Origin: Girardinichthys multiradiatus
Taxonomy: Eukaryota > Chordata > Actinopteri > Cyprinodontiformes > Goodeidae
Reading direction: 5' to 3'
NCBI RefSeq assembly: GCF_021462225.1
Contig: NC_061815.1
Location: 50,568,873 to 50,632,872 of the forward strand
DNA length: 64,000 nucleotides
The notes under the pieces are model-generated. The model worked only from the letters and a program-made list of their open reading frames with translations, was not told the DNA's origin and did not search any database. Each line of letters starts with the position of its first letter. Position 1 is the stretch's first letter. Of this stretch, positions 19,795 through 31,672 are shown one piece after another. The position numbers and the translations under genes are program-made.

Positions 19795-22700
19795 TTCAAT
19801 TCAATTCAATTCAGTTTATTTCTATAGCGCCAATTCACAACACATGTCGTCTCAAGGTTCTTCACAACAGTCAGGTTCATCCATTCTAATTAATCGTAAC
19901 CATTGAACAGTTCAGTCAGATTCAGTTATTTATTCAAATTGGATAAAAAGTTTTTTTATCTAAGGAAACCCAGCAGATTGCATCCAGTCAGTGACTTGCA
20001 GCATTCACTCCTCCTGGATGAGCATGTAGAGACAGTGGACAGTCACTGGCGTTGACTTTGCAGCAATCCCTCATACTGAGCATGCATGTAGCGACAGTAG
20101 AGAGGGAAAACTCCCTTTTAACAGGAAGAAACCTCCAGCAGAACCAGAACCAGGCTCAGTGTGAGCGGCCATCTGCCACGACCGACTGGAGGTTAGAGAG
20201 AACAGAGCAGAGACACAAAAAGAACAAAGAAGCACTGATCTAGGAGTACTTTCTATGGGAAGGAAAAGTAAATGTTAATGGATGTAGCTCCTTTAGTCGT
20301 TTCATCTAGAAAGAAAGAACAGATAAACTCTGAGCCAGTTTTCAAGGTTAGAGTCTGAAAGAGAGAACATAGAGTTAGTTACAGTAGAAGCTCAGTCAGT
20401 AGCCATGTCTAGGAGAGAGAAAGGGTTAAACACTGAAAGACAGGGTCATGTGGATCATCTGTAGAAGGTGAGCATTAAGTTGTTGCCAGCAGAAGCTCGG
20501 ACGATGCCCCTCTCCAGAAAGGTGTCACAGGTAGACACAGAGCCAGGCCAGGTGTAGCTTCTAGGAAGAGAAAAGAGAGAACAAAGTTAAAAGCTGAAAT
20601 AACAGCAAATAATGCAAAATTAGAGAGTAGTATGAGAATGTAGCGAAGAGGGTGAAAGTGGTCATTATGTCCTCCAGCAGCCTAAGCCTATAGCAGCATA
20701 ACTACACAGATAGCTCGGGATAAACTAAGCCACTCTAACTATAAGCTTTATCAAAAAGGAACGTTTTAAGCCTAGCCTTAAAAGTAGACAGGGTGTCTGC
20801 CTCACAGACTAAAACTGGGAGCTGGTTCCACAGGAGAGGAGCCTGATAACTAAAGGATCTGCCTCCCATTCTACTTCTAGAGACTCTAGGAACCACCAGT
20901 AAACCTGCAGTCTGAGAACAAAGTGCTCTGTTAGGAACATATGGACCAATCAGATCTCTGATGTATGATGGAGCTAGATCATTAAGGGCTTTATATGTGA
21001 GGAGGAGAATTTTAAATTATATTCTGGATTTAACAGGGAGCCAATGAAGGGAAGCTAAATAGGAGAAATATGATCTCTCTTTTTAATTTTCATCAGAACT
21101 CTTGCTGCAGCATTTTGAATCAGCTGAAGGCTTTTAACTGCATTTTGTGGACATCCTGATAGTAAAGAATTACAATAGTCCAGCCTTGAAGTAACAAATG
21201 CATGGACTAGTTTTTCAGCGTCACTCCTGGACAGGATATTTCTAATTTTGGCAATGTTCTGGAGATGAAAGAAGGAAATCCTAGAAACCTGTTTAATATG
21301 GGATTTAAATGACATGTCCTAGTCAAAGTTAACACCAAGGTTTTTTACTTTATTACCGGAGGTCAATTTAATGCCATCCAGGTTAAGTGATTAACTAAGC
21401 AGTTTCTTTTTTAAAGACTCCGGTCCAAAGACGACAACTTCTGTCTTGTCTGAATTTAGAAGCAAACAATTTAAAGTCATCCAAATTTTTATATCTTCAA
21501 GACATGCTTGTAGTCTATCTAACTGGTTGGGCTCATCAGGATTTATGGATAAGTAAAGCTGAGTATCATCAGCGTAACAGTGAAAATTTATCCTATGCTG
21601 CCTAATAATTTGACCTATTGGAAGCATATATATAGTAAAGAGAATTGGCCCAAGTACTGAACCCTGTGGTACTCCACAATTAACCCTGGAGTTTAAAGAT
21701 GATTTATCATTTACATGAACAAACTGGAATCTGTCAGACAGATAAGATTTAAACCAGCCTAGTGCTGTTCCCCTGATCCCTACAGCATATTCCAGCCTTT
21801 CTAAGAGAATATTATGGTCGACTGTATCAAATGCAGCACTGAGATCTAACAGAACCAGAACAGATACAAGTCCATTATCTGAGGCCATAATATCATATCT
21901 AAAATGGGGCTGGTAATCAGAGGGAACACTTCCTTAAATAATTTGGTTGGGATTGGGTCTAACATACAAGTTGAAGGTTTAGATGAAGCTAATATTTCTG
22001 ATAACTCAGGAAGCTCCACAGGATCAAAACAGTCCAAACACAGATCAGGTTCTGCAGTTATTTCCAATGTTGTCTCACTTGCTGAGGATGAAGTAATCAT
22101 CTTGGAGAGTATGTCAAAGATTTTCTTTTTAATAGAATCAATTTTATTTAAGAAGAATCCCATAAAAAATGACTGCTAAGAGCTAAGGGAATGGATGGCT
22201 CAACAGAGCTATGACTCTATGTCAGGATGTGACATTTTGGACTTTGTGTTTTGTTTTGTTTACTAATTATCATATTTCTCCAGCCCCTCTGGTTAGGTTG
22301 TGTTTACTTATTGTTTACATCCTAGTCCTCATGTTCTCTGCTTCCCTTCCTGTCAGTTCAGTCTGTGTGGTGTTAGGTTTCATTACTCTGTAATCTGGTT
22401 TGCTTTATGGGTTCCTGGTTCGTTCTTAGATTTGGTGTTTCTTATGTTCCCTTCAGTTTCTCGGTTTCCTTCAGTTCATGTTTATCCCTGATTCTTATGC
22501 ATTATTTTTATTTTTGTTTATAGTTTTTTGTTTTAGGTCTGCTCGGTGTCTTGTTAATGACTTGTATTAGGTTCACCTGTTCCCTCTGCCTTCCTGCCTC
22601 CTTGCCTCATCTGTCCTTAGTTCCTTTGATTACCTGCCTTTGTTTTCTCTCTGCATATTAGTTGGTTTGTTTCATTATGTTTTTGTGGGTTCCTTGCGTT

Positions 22701-23390
22701 ACAACTCGACCCTTTATCCTCGTCCCTGCCTTGAGTCTCCATGTTCCTGCAGTGTCTGTAATGTAAGTGTTTGGATCTCGACCCTGTTCAGTACCTGCAG
22801 TGTTTTTGTTACGTTTTGACTTTTTTGATTAAAGCTGAGAGACTGCTTTTTGAAATGCTGCTTCCAAGCTCTTGTCTGCACTTCAGTCCTCTGTGTAAGT
22901 TTAGCAACTGTACTAAAGAGAAACCTAGGATTATTCTTGTTCTCTTCTATTAATGATGAGAAATAAGCTGTTCTAGCTTGGTGAAGTGTCTTTTTATACA
23001 ACAGTAGGCTATTTTTCCAGATTAAGTAGGAATCCTCTAGGTGTGTAGAGCGCCATTTTCTCTCCAATTTTCTAACATTGTGCTTTAAAGTACGCAGCTC
23101 TGAATTAAACCAAGGAGCTAGCCTCCTATTAATAATTACCTTCTTTTTCAAGGGGGCTGCATTGTCTAATGCATCACGCAATGATGAAGAAACACTATGA
23201 ACAAGAGAATCAATTTGTGAAGGAAACAAAATTATTGCCCTCCATTGTGTTTTTCTGTGATAATGAGGAAATTAAAAGTAGAACAGATTCTTTAAAGGTT
23301 GTTACAGCATCGCCACCTTCATCATCTTCACATGATGAAACTGATTTAAAGAGAAACAGGAAGAGAGCAAAAGGATGGAAGGATAGAGAA
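19795..23390 (-). mobile_element. L2-clade LINE, nearly full 3' half, interrupted
   Basis: Reading on the minus strand from 23,390: a linker region (RRLAPWFNSELRTLKHNVRK), then after the insert SKPSTCMLDPIPTKLFKEV, RT motifs LLDLSAAFDTVDHNILLERL, GVPQGSVLGPILF and YADDTQLYLS, then SRLDYCNSLLSG and QLIQNAAARVL, a degenerate C-terminus to about 20,740, and a long 3' UTR ending in the TTGGCGCTAT element and an AATTG-type tail at 19,795. Several frame breaks (for example 21,888-21,910, 21,315-21,390) make it inactive. Interrupted by 22,219-22,888. L2 clade by RT motifs and short tandem 3' tail. Confidence 0.85.
22219..22888 (-). mobile_element. 670-bp non-autonomous element inserted in the L2
   Basis: Its removal rejoins the L2 frame exactly (AKLTQ to SHSSVEPSIPLALSS on the minus strand). 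CTCT flanks both sides (22,215-22,218 and 22,889-22,892), a probable 4-bp target duplication. The minus-strand start (GTGCAGACAAGAGCTTGGAA) resembles the repeat at 63,597, so it is a dispersed family. No protein is encoded; class unknown. Confidence 0.7.
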
Positions 23391-24950
23391 CCAAACCTGG
23401 GCCCTAATGTACGAAGCGTGCTTACGGCTCAATGTTCTCCGCACAACTCAACATACAACATTGAATGATTTTTGAAAATCTGTGGAACTTTTTCAGTCGA
23501 CAATAATAAACTACAAAGAACTAAAGCTAAACTGCAGCTATTTATCCATAAATAGTTGCTGGTAATCATGACACCTTAAAGTATTGCTCCCCACCCGGTC
23601 CGTGTAGTAACTCAGCCGTGCTCCTCACCACCTGCTGCTTCCTCTAAAATGAACAAAGGAACTGTTCATTGGGGAACTTTGATCAGATCCTGAACTGTGA
23701 CACCCCGTTAAAGTAAATAAGACAAGCTGACCTACAGGGTCAGAGGTGAAGGTCCGTCCCTGAAGCCAACCAGGCACTTTGTCTGCATTCAGAGTTCAAC
23801 ATAACTGAAACTATTTCCCCCTTCATGGAGCAGGATATCCTTCACCACGTGGACAGGTCCAGAACCAGTGCTCTACTTTATCCCCCAGTTGAACTTTACT
23901 AACACCGAGAAACACTCCCACTTAGTTGTAATTATCCCCCCAAAGCCTCATTAATGGAGCACAATGGCCACATCTTTGTGGCTGATAAGCCAAGTGAGTT
24001 TCTGAGCGTGCTCACTCGTCATTGATGGGTTTTTAATGATGCTGCTGCCCTCTTATTTATCTGCTCTGATGAAATAATCTGCTTCCTGCAGCCGTCACGC
24101 TGATGTTCTCTGGTTCTTTGCTCTGCCCAGAGACTTCACCAGAAATTGGGTTGGAAGCACCAATTATGTCAGTCTGAAGCTTCAGGAGGTGCTTCAACAT
24201 TTCCTGTAAAATGTTTACTCTCACAGAACTGTGGACCAGATGTGGTCATTCTGACTAAAAACAAGAACCAGGAGAACCCAGAGTACCCAGAGAACAGTAA
24301 CAAGAACATCAGCTGAATCAGACCTTCACCCCTAACTGAACAACAAATATTCACTTCAGGTTTTCATCCAAAACCAGACCTTCATATTCAGACCTTTCTA
24401 AGTTCTGTCCTCCTCAGCCTCTCCTTGTCACATCTGCACGTAAATAAAGGACCCAGCAGAGCATGAATATGGCAAACAGCAAGGTTTTTAATTATTAACA
24501 CAAATGAAAACCAAAACACCAACACCTGTGGATCCATCCCATCTTTATGAATGTCCTCTGCAGAACCTTTTAAGTAACTGTATAATATTTACTGCACAGG
24601 AGTCAGAACAGAAAGCTAAACCAGCCGGACAAATATTAAATTAGTGAGAAATTACATCAAAAATATTGAATGGCCTGTTAGTCTAATGCTAGAAGACTCA
24701 TTCAAAACAAGCTCCTTATGGGCCTCTTCATTTCTCCACCAGGGGTCATTCAAGAGTTTTCAGGCTTTACCAAATGAGTGGTTTAGAAAGTTTGAAAGGT
24801 TTTTTATGATTATTTCTTTTCTTTCCTGTGTTTAGTTTCTGGTGTTCTGTTCTTTGTCTATTTTTATGGACAAACTGCAATAATTGATCATTTTCTCTAA
24901 TCAGAACAGGGTCAAAATGTCAAATTCAAATCTATTCATACACCTCACAA
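23391..24950. other. unassigned DNA
   Basis: Between the L2 5' border and the next Tc1 relic nothing coding or repetitive was recognised with confidence. Confidence 0.4.
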
Positions 24951-24959
24951 ATATTGTAA

Positions 24960-25400
24960 TCATCACCTAGCTGCTGGCATCATCCTGGCTGGATATCTGA
25001 CTGCTCTTCATGGCAGCTAAGCTAATTTAAACGGGTCTCTTTCCTGGAACAGAACCGGACATTAGGCAGACTTCAAACATGTTCAGCATGTTTAAGGTGG
25101 GAGTCGTTCCAGAATCTTAACTTTAGCCTGCGTAGCCATTCGAGAACCATTCCAGAACCAGTCAGGATCAGTGTTTGGGGTCATTACCCTGTCTCCAGGT
25201 TTCGACCAACCAGTCAATTTGAGGTGAAGTGGAGAATATGGAGGTGGTCCAGACCCTCATCATGATGCTGCCACCATCATGCTTGAAAGTTGCTACAGTG
25301 TTCTCAGGTATAAAAGCCTCAACCTGACTTCTCCAAACTTGTCTCATTTTCAGCACTTTGTTTTGTCTGAGCATCTGAGCTGAACATCATTTCATCTCCT
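24960..25400 (-). mobile_element. Tc1/mariner-like relic
   Basis: On the minus strand: TTCAAGCATGATGGTGGCAG (the HDGGSIM region) and an upstream-to-downstream order that also includes a degenerate QGNDPKH block. Clearly Tc1-type transposase text with stops. Ends not located. Confidence 0.6.
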
Positions 25401-26244
25401 TATTAAAACCCAGGCACAAAACTAAATTAGTTGATTTCAGCCCTGCAGACAGTTGACATCCCAGCACTCTTCTTCTCTGGTTATTTCAGGTTGGTCAGTT
25501 ATTTTCTTCTCTTCATCCACATCGTTTAGATAGAAGGTAACCATGCCTTTTCACTGAACATTGACCAGGAGGAAACCAAAGCCAGACCAAAGACCAAAAG
25601 CTGAGACACAGACATCTACAGACCGTCCAGCAAACAGGGTAATTAATAAATGAAATGTCCTGAATTATGAGGACGTAACGGAGCCATCAGCACTGATGTA
25701 ATGCCTCCCAAACAGACACGAAGCCAGATTCAGATCAATACATGGAGACAACACACTAATACTTTGTAATCCTGCTCTGCAATACTAGAACACACACACA
25801 CACATACACACACACACATATATCGTGATTGTGACACGAAGCAGAGCTGAGAGGGCAGACAGGTTGAGTCATACTGTAGTAAACAGCGTGTGTGTAATAA
25901 TATGAAAGCAGCCATTGCAGTAATGAGATTACCCCTAACACACACACACACGATTGGATGACTCACAGTTAATGGTCCTGTGGTTTTCCTGTAAACTAGA
26001 GAAGATCTTGTGGTGTAAATAAGATGGACTCTTTCTCCCTGATCAATAAATAATCAATAATGTGACCTCAAGCGTCTCTGATGGAGATCAGCTGCTTTCT
26101 GACTCGCTTCACACCTGATTCACATCAACATAATTTTTATTTACACCACATTTAAGATTTTATGCAGTTTATCTTCAGAGGTTGTAGCACGAGTTACTAC
26201 ACACACACAGTGTTGAACAGGTGATGAAGAATGGGGATGAAGGA
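25401..26244. other. unassigned DNA with short CA arrays
   Basis: CA arrays at 25,791-25,818 and 25,938-25,951. No other feature supported. Confidence 0.5.
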
Positions 26245-26564
26245 CCTGCTCTAGCGCTCCTTCCTGCACTGATGGTGTCTCAGTTGGGCACCAAAGGAGC
26301 TGCTCAGCTGCTATACAGTCCGACGCAGAGGGTCAGAGGTTCATAATGGATGTGAGCTTGGCTACATCCACCTCTCAGCCACTACCTTCACATCCCAGGA
26401 CAGAGAGGGCCCTCCTTACCAGCTTGTTCAGTATCTTCCTGTCCCACTCTGTGCTGCCTGAGGCCCAACAGATGACAGTGTAGAGCAGTGGTTCCCAACC
26501 TTTTTGATTTGTATACCGCCTGAGCCATTTTGCTATACCACTGTGTTTCCCCTGGGATTTTATA

Positions 26565-26566
26565 TC

Positions 26567-26607
<41 letters not shown>
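26565..26607 (+). repeat. (AT)n(AC)n microsatellite
   Basis: Alternating AT array passing directly into an AC array, close to the left hAT end. Confidence 0.95.
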
Positions 26608-26779
26608 ACAGAATATTCCTTTATGTTCTAACAGCTGTATTTACTAATATTCTTTTTTTGATTTTCATAACTTTATATAAACATCAACAAAAGTAAACAA
26701 AAATAACCCACCCCAAATCAACAAGAAGCACTACAGTGTCCACCTAAAGAAAAGAAAAAAAGAAAAGCATACATACAGC

Positions 26780-27235
26780 CCACACACACAAAATACAGCT
26801 AGACATTCCCAGGCATGGTTCAAAGAAGTCAGATATTAATTACAGTCTTTGTAAGAAAGATAGCAATGGGTCCAAGATCCTCCGGAATCTTTCCGACTCC
26901 TGATGAAGATCATGAGTCAGTTTTTTGACTGGGACAATAGCAGAAATTTGTGATATCCACATATCAACTGTAGGTGCTGACCATCTCAATAGTATACATT
27001 TCTTGGCCAGAAATAAGAGAATTACAAGCAAATGTTTAGTATCTACATTAAGTAGAGTGTGAAGCATCATTAAAAAGACAGAAGGAGGTAGTTAGTGAAA
27101 ACCGTTTATCAATGACCTCTTGTATCATCAGATGAACCGCTTTCCAGAAAATTTGAATACAATTGCAAGGCCAAAACAGATTAATAAATGTGCCCCTATG
27201 TATTTTATGACAAAAATCCAAAGCATCTTTTTTAT
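26780..27235 (-). mobile_element. L1-like LINE 3' fragment (tentative)
   Basis: The minus-strand frame with HLLVILLFLAKKCILLRW, then WISQISAIVPVKKLTHDLHQ and FRRILDPLLSFLQ resembles the C-terminal tail of L1/Tx1-type ORF2 proteins (AKKxIL..W). Two pieces in slightly different frames. Only the 3' end is present. Confidence 0.4.
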
Positions 27236-27239
27236 ATCT

Positions 27240-28075
27240 TTTTCTGTCTGTCCGTCCGTCCGTTCTATCTATCCTCAGTCTCATAGAGCCAGGGGGTCAA
27301 CTTCACCTCCAACAGCCAAGCCAGGTCAGAACCTTTAATTCTGTGGTGATTGGACTTTAGCCGCGTGTCAGGGGCAGGACATGAAACACTTCTGTGTACT
27401 TGAACGTTTGCCATGTGTACCAGCACCAGCAGAGTTAGCCCTGCTGGTACTAGCAGGAGAGGAAGTGCTGCCATCAAATTTGTCGCTTTTAAAAACGGCT
27501 GGTGGTGGCAGCTGGTTTTAGCAGACAGCACTCTGTAGCGCCACCTGAAGGTAAAAGTCTAAACAGTTTAGGTGCAGGATGTGTGGCGTCTGCAGAGATT
27601 TTAGCAGCTCTTTTCCTGACCCTTGACCTGTATAAGTCCTGGATGGAGGGAAGGTCAGTCCTGATTATTTGTTGCAGTCTGGACCTGTTCTGTTTTGTGG
27701 ATGATCCAAACCACACTGAGATGGATGAAGACAGGACAGACTGAATGATGAGAGTGGAGAAGATGACCAGCAGCTCCTGTGGAAGGTTGGACTTCTTGAG
27801 TTGCCTCAATGTTCAGACCTTCTTTTGAACATTGTCTTGAACATGTGTGAGGACCATCTCAGGTTTCCAGAAATGGTGGTTCCTAGGAACCTGAAGTGGT
27901 CCACAGCTGACACAGTGTTGCTGAGGACGGTGAGGGGGTGTGTGGGGGTGGGGTTCTCTGAAAGTCCACCATGATCTCCAGTCTTAAGTGGGTTAAGTTC
28001 CAGGTAGTTCCGACTACACCAGGGTACCAGCTGATCCACCTCCTGTCTGTTAGCAGACTCCATCACTGTCCTGGA
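27240..28075 (-). mobile_element. Rex1-like LINE 3' fragment
   Basis: The minus-strand frames contain QEVDQLVPWCSRNYLELNPL, VDHFRFLGTTISGNLRW, then FSTLIIQSVLSSSISVWFGS, SRLQQIIRTDLPSIQDLY and FRLLPSGG, in the order of the Rex1/CR1-like C-terminal half. Broken by frameshifts. The 3' end runs into an ACGG/ACAG simple repeat at 27,245-27,270. Confidence 0.7.
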
Positions 28076-28777
28076 TCAAAGATAAATTTGTTGTCATGAA
28101 AGTGAATAAGTAACCTAAATAAATACAAAATCAACATAAATATTAAATCTGCTTTTGTTATAACAAAAACTGGAGCCATTTAGAATATTCTCCAATAAAC
28201 GGACATTTAAACTTAGAAAATCAGCAACAGAACCCTAAACAAAAATAATATTCAGGCTGACTATGTCAGTTTTATTTTGTTTTCATCATTTAACTGAGCT
28301 TTGATGAGACACCTGAGCTGCTTGTTCTTGATACGTTTTGATAGATCAGCGGAGTGGAAACAGCTGTTGCTGTTGTCTCTCTCCAGGTAGCGGAGCGTCG
28401 TGCAGGTAAACAGCAATGACACCCCTGCTCTAGTCTTTCCCACCTGTAGTTGTTTTATTGGGCCTTTCTAGCTCTTTTGGTTGATAGAAGCTTGGTGTTT
28501 TTTGTTCCTAATTTTCTAATAAAGCATCACACATCCAAGAATTATCCCTACTAACTGATGACATGTAAGCCTCATCTTGGAAATAAAATATAAAATGTTT
28601 CAACATAACCCCTGCAATGTGCTGCAATGTTCTCACGTACCACTAGGGGTACGAGTGCCCCCGGTCGGGAATAGCTAGCTTTCACGTGACGTCACATAGC
28701 TATGCCACGAGAGCGCGGAATGCAGATGGAGGGCAGGAAGTGAAGTAGCCGAGGATTTGCCATCTGTAAACACGCCC

Positions 28778-28988
28778 ATGTTTTGTGCCGTTTACGGCTG
28801 CTCCAATCGCTCCAGCAGAAAAAAGGAAAAGCATTATTGTCGAGTGCCAAAGGTTGTCATTCATAAAGGTGAAAGATGTAAAAAACTAACCGAAAAACGA
28901 CTTAAAAAGTGGATTACAAATCTACATCTGCGGTCGGGAGGAGCAGAGTGTGCTAATGCGAGTGTCTGTAGCGACCACTTCGTCAGCG
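28778..28988 (+). pseudogene. THAP zinc-finger exon of a DNA transposon
   Basis: The frame starts MFCAVYGCSNRSSRKKEKHY and continues through CRVPKVV, KLTEKRLKKWITNLHL to VCSDHFVSG, with a GTAAGT donor at 28,989. The THAP C2CH zinc ligands are visible: Cys3, Cys8 and the CxDH pair Cys-Ser-Asp-His near the end, with the conserved Trp in KKWITNL. A THAP module binds DNA in a sequence-specific way; here it would bind transposon ends. The exon itself has no stop, but no downstream exons survive within the element, so the gene is broken. Confidence 0.7.
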
Positions 28989-29214
28989 GTAAGTAGCAGT
29001 CCAACTTCTTTTTTTGTGGTTCTGTTTACCATTAGTTTGTCGTGAAATGCCTATTTATGTAGTAATGATTGTTAAGTTAATGTAGCCGTAGAGAGGCGTT
29101 GTATGTTTGTTTTAGCCACTTCTGCTAACCGCTAACAACTCCGCTAATATATGAATATATGAACTAACACTCACCTTGGCAAAGACCAAACAATAATTAT
29201 CACGGAGCCGTTGG

Positions 29215-29390
29215 GTGCCGAGGTTCTAGACCACCCGCTGACAAAAAAGTTTTATGCCTCCAGACTTTTGTAGGCTTTCATCTGCTGTTTAGTGTAGTAA
29301 GACGTTTGAAGTACCAGATAGTTCGTGATATCAACAGCCTCGATTAACGGCAAATCTTGAGGTTCTCTCGAAAACTCACTCATCTTGATG
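29215..29390 (-). pseudogene. second transposon protein remnant (YqaJ/SWIM-type N-terminus)
   Basis: From ATG at about 29,389 on the minus strand: MSEFSREPQDLPLIEAVDIT, then NYLVLQTSYYTKQQMKAYKS and LEA followed by a stop, then NFFVSGW in the same frame. The YYTKxQMKAYKSLEAYNFFVSGW block is characteristic of the fish transposon protein that carries SWIM and YqaJ domains. The internal TAA marks it as decayed. Convergent with the THAP exon. Confidence 0.5.
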
Positions 29391-29880
29391 AGATTAAGGG
29401 TCACATCCCACATATCTGTGAATTAACTGTTTGTATCTTCGCCTGGAAACTGGATCTAAATCCCTACAATACAGACTCTCCGCAACGGTTGCCTCCATTG
29501 ACATTTTACTTCATGCCCTCCATCTGAAATCGCGCCCTCTTCGCGCGTCATCAAAATCACATGACTGAAACCCGGCTATTACTGGCAGAGGCTACCACAG
29601 AGTCATAAAAAGTCCAGAGCAAATGCCTGCACACTCCGAAGGACCTCAGTCTCCTCAGGAGATGGAGACGACTGTGGACCTTCTTGTACAGGGCGTTGTG
29701 TTAGGAGACCAGCCCAGTTTATTGTTGAGGTGAACATCCAGGTACTTAAAACTGACAACTGTCTTGATGTCGTCCCCTTGGATTTTCCCCTAGTGAATGA
29801 GGTGGTGTCCTTTTCCTGAAATCGATCATCATCTCCTTCGTCTTACTGGTGCTCAAGCACAGATATACTTTCAGCTGTAA

Positions 29881-31034
29881 AACAAAACCTTGATTTCAGA
29901 CGTATTGCTTGGTTTAAAAAAATCCTGAGGAAGATTTCCAGGAATAAACTGGAAAAACAGTAAACATATCAGAAAATATTAAAGTAACAGTTTAATTTTC
30001 CAAGTCTGAACAAAATGTAGAATCTCCTACAGATGAACTTTTCTTGTGCTTTTTCCGTGTCATCTTCACAGAATCAGAGCTTCTGTATGCATGACTGAAC
30101 ATCACAGACTGATTAGTCCCAAACCCTAACGAGCTCCCTAACGAGCTCCCTGACAAGGGTCCCCCAGCACTCTGTCCCCCTGCCCTGGGCAGATGGTGTT
30201 TAATCACAAAGAGATTATTGAGAACATGACAACAGTCCACTCTCACTGCACTTTGGACCAGTTCAACCAAATTAACAGTTACCAGACCTTATCACAGGAG
30301 CTGTAGGTGACAAGTCTGTCACTGTTTAGGAACAAATAAAAACATTATCTAGGAAAGAGCAGACAGAAAATGACACAATGTGTAGGTAACAGCGCAGGAA
30401 CAACAGGAAGTCAGAGTGGGCGCCAGCGGAGATCTTCCTGCAGCTGATGTGTTTGTTAGACCTGCTGCAACAGCAAAATATGGTAAGATAGAGATGTCTC
30501 GAGAACGGTTAGGAGTGATGGTACCACATCCAGCTCCAGTTCAGAACCAACTCGAACACAACAGATAAAAATTCTCATCTGAGAACGCTGATGTTCTGGG
30601 TAAATGTCCATGTTCAGTACCATGATGGTAGTTAACATCCACCCTGAAAGTTTTTAATGTCACCACTTTGTAATGAGACGGCTGATTGGAGGAACTCTGG
30701 CCACAGAAACATCTTCAGATGCTCTGAATATTTGCCAGGATCACAGACGACACCGAGAGAGGCTGCCAGTTAAAACATTGTACATCAAGACTGGTGTTAC
30801 CCTTAAAAACAGCGCCCCCTACAACTGAACTGAACTGTAACTGAACTGCCTTCCTGCTTTTTGATGCTCTGTCACTCAGGAACAAACCGCCATCATTAGA
30901 CAGCCTGCATTCAGAATGTATTGTTGCTCAGAGGCTCCTCAGCAGCTTCACACCTGACTTCTTTAGCGTCTCTGTCTAGCGGAAGAAAAGCAGCTGGGCT
31001 GTGATCCAGCAGGTGATGATCAGGAATTATTTTA
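29881..31034. other. unassigned DNA
   Basis: Contains a short duplicated GAGCTCCCTAAC unit at 30,128-30,150. No gene or repeat family was recognised. Confidence 0.4.
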
Positions 31035-31038
31035 ATCT

Positions 31039-31040
31039 GT

Positions 31041-31109
<69 letters not shown>

Positions 31110-31120
31110 ACACACACACA
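31039..31120 (+). repeat. (CA)n microsatellite
   Basis: CA array with single TA and GA interruptions. Confidence 0.95.
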
Positions 31121-31672
31121 AGAGAGTGGGAATTTCAGGATAACAAGATGATCCCAGGGTTATCAATGTATTTGCTTCCAGGATTCAGATGAAAATATCC
31201 CGATCTGTTTAAACAAAACTGACACTGAAAACCTTCACAGAGCTTAAAACGCACTGCATATTAACCTGCTTGTTCCCCCAGAACAGAAGATCCAGCAGAA
31301 CCAAACTGAAAGAAGATGGATCCTTAGAACTGCTGCATTAAATCAGCTTTTGTCAGTTATTCTGTATCTTTAATCTTGGCTTTTTGGTGCTGCACCATGA
31401 TCTGATGGTTTTCATTTCAAACAGAAAAGCATAAAAGATTCATTCTGTTGCTAAAAAAAATCTAAGGTCATAATGACAAAGACTGTAACGGAGCGACGCT
31501 GCACCTTCAGTCAGAAGCTTCTTCAGATCCGCCAGAACAAGCCTGCTGGAGCTAGAATTAGTCAGGCTCTCTGCTCTGGTACAGCCTGCAGTCAGCTGGT
31601 TAACAGACATGCAGCTCATAACATGCCAGCTGCAAATACTCTAACCACAGAAAAGGCTCTGGGCTCCTTCAT
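31121..31672. other. unassigned DNA
   Basis: No feature supported. Confidence 0.4.

Larger units (their letters stand above)
28673..29578. mobile_element. THAP-encoding DNA transposon, deleted derivative (ISL2EU-like?)
   Basis: 906 bp, starting AGCTAGCTTTCACGTGAC and ending GTCATGACT..-type text reading TGAAACCCGGCT; the ends are imperfect inverted repeats that extend through GCAGATGGAGGGCAGGAAGT and its complement near 29,510-29,530. AT dinucleotides flank both sides (28,671-28,672, 29,579-29,580). Removing the element plus one AT restores a hAT terminus. It carries a plus-strand THAP exon near the left end and a minus-strand exon-like remnant near the right end. Fish elements that pair THAP with SWIM/YqaJ-type proteins are the nearest match I know; the name ISL2EU is an inference. 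Confidence 0.65.
26486..29584. mobile_element. hAT-like DNA transposon, degenerate, itself invaded
   Basis: The left end is CAGTGGTTCCCAACCTTTTT, the classical hAT terminal sequence. The right end is GTACCACTAGGGGTACGAGT, CCCCCGGTCGGGA, then, after the THAP element, TACTG: together GGTCGGGAATTACTG, a degraded complement of the left end. The LINE on both sides is continuous across it, and GTAGAG/GCAGAG flanks suggest a decayed 8-bp duplication. No hAT transposase frame is visible. Confidence 0.6.
26245..29880 (-). mobile_element. LINE fragment (Rex1/CR1-like) split by a nested insertion
   Basis: The minus strand at 29,880-29,585 encodes a degenerate FKYLDVHLNNKLGWS block, ending FYDSVVAS. The frame resumes at 26,485 with TLSSVGPQAAQ-type text and ASGSTEWDRKILNKLVRRAL down to about 26,245. 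Joining 29,585 to 26,485 restores a normal LINE order (YLGV.., FY.SVV.., W.S....KLN.L). Everything between is younger insertion. Multiple stops; inactive. Confidence 0.6.

Noticed and set aside
22714..22888. C-terminal part of the L2 frame that continues past 22,889 as part of the L2 protein
   Set aside because: The L2 similarity ends at LTQ; the rest is read-through into the 670-bp insert.
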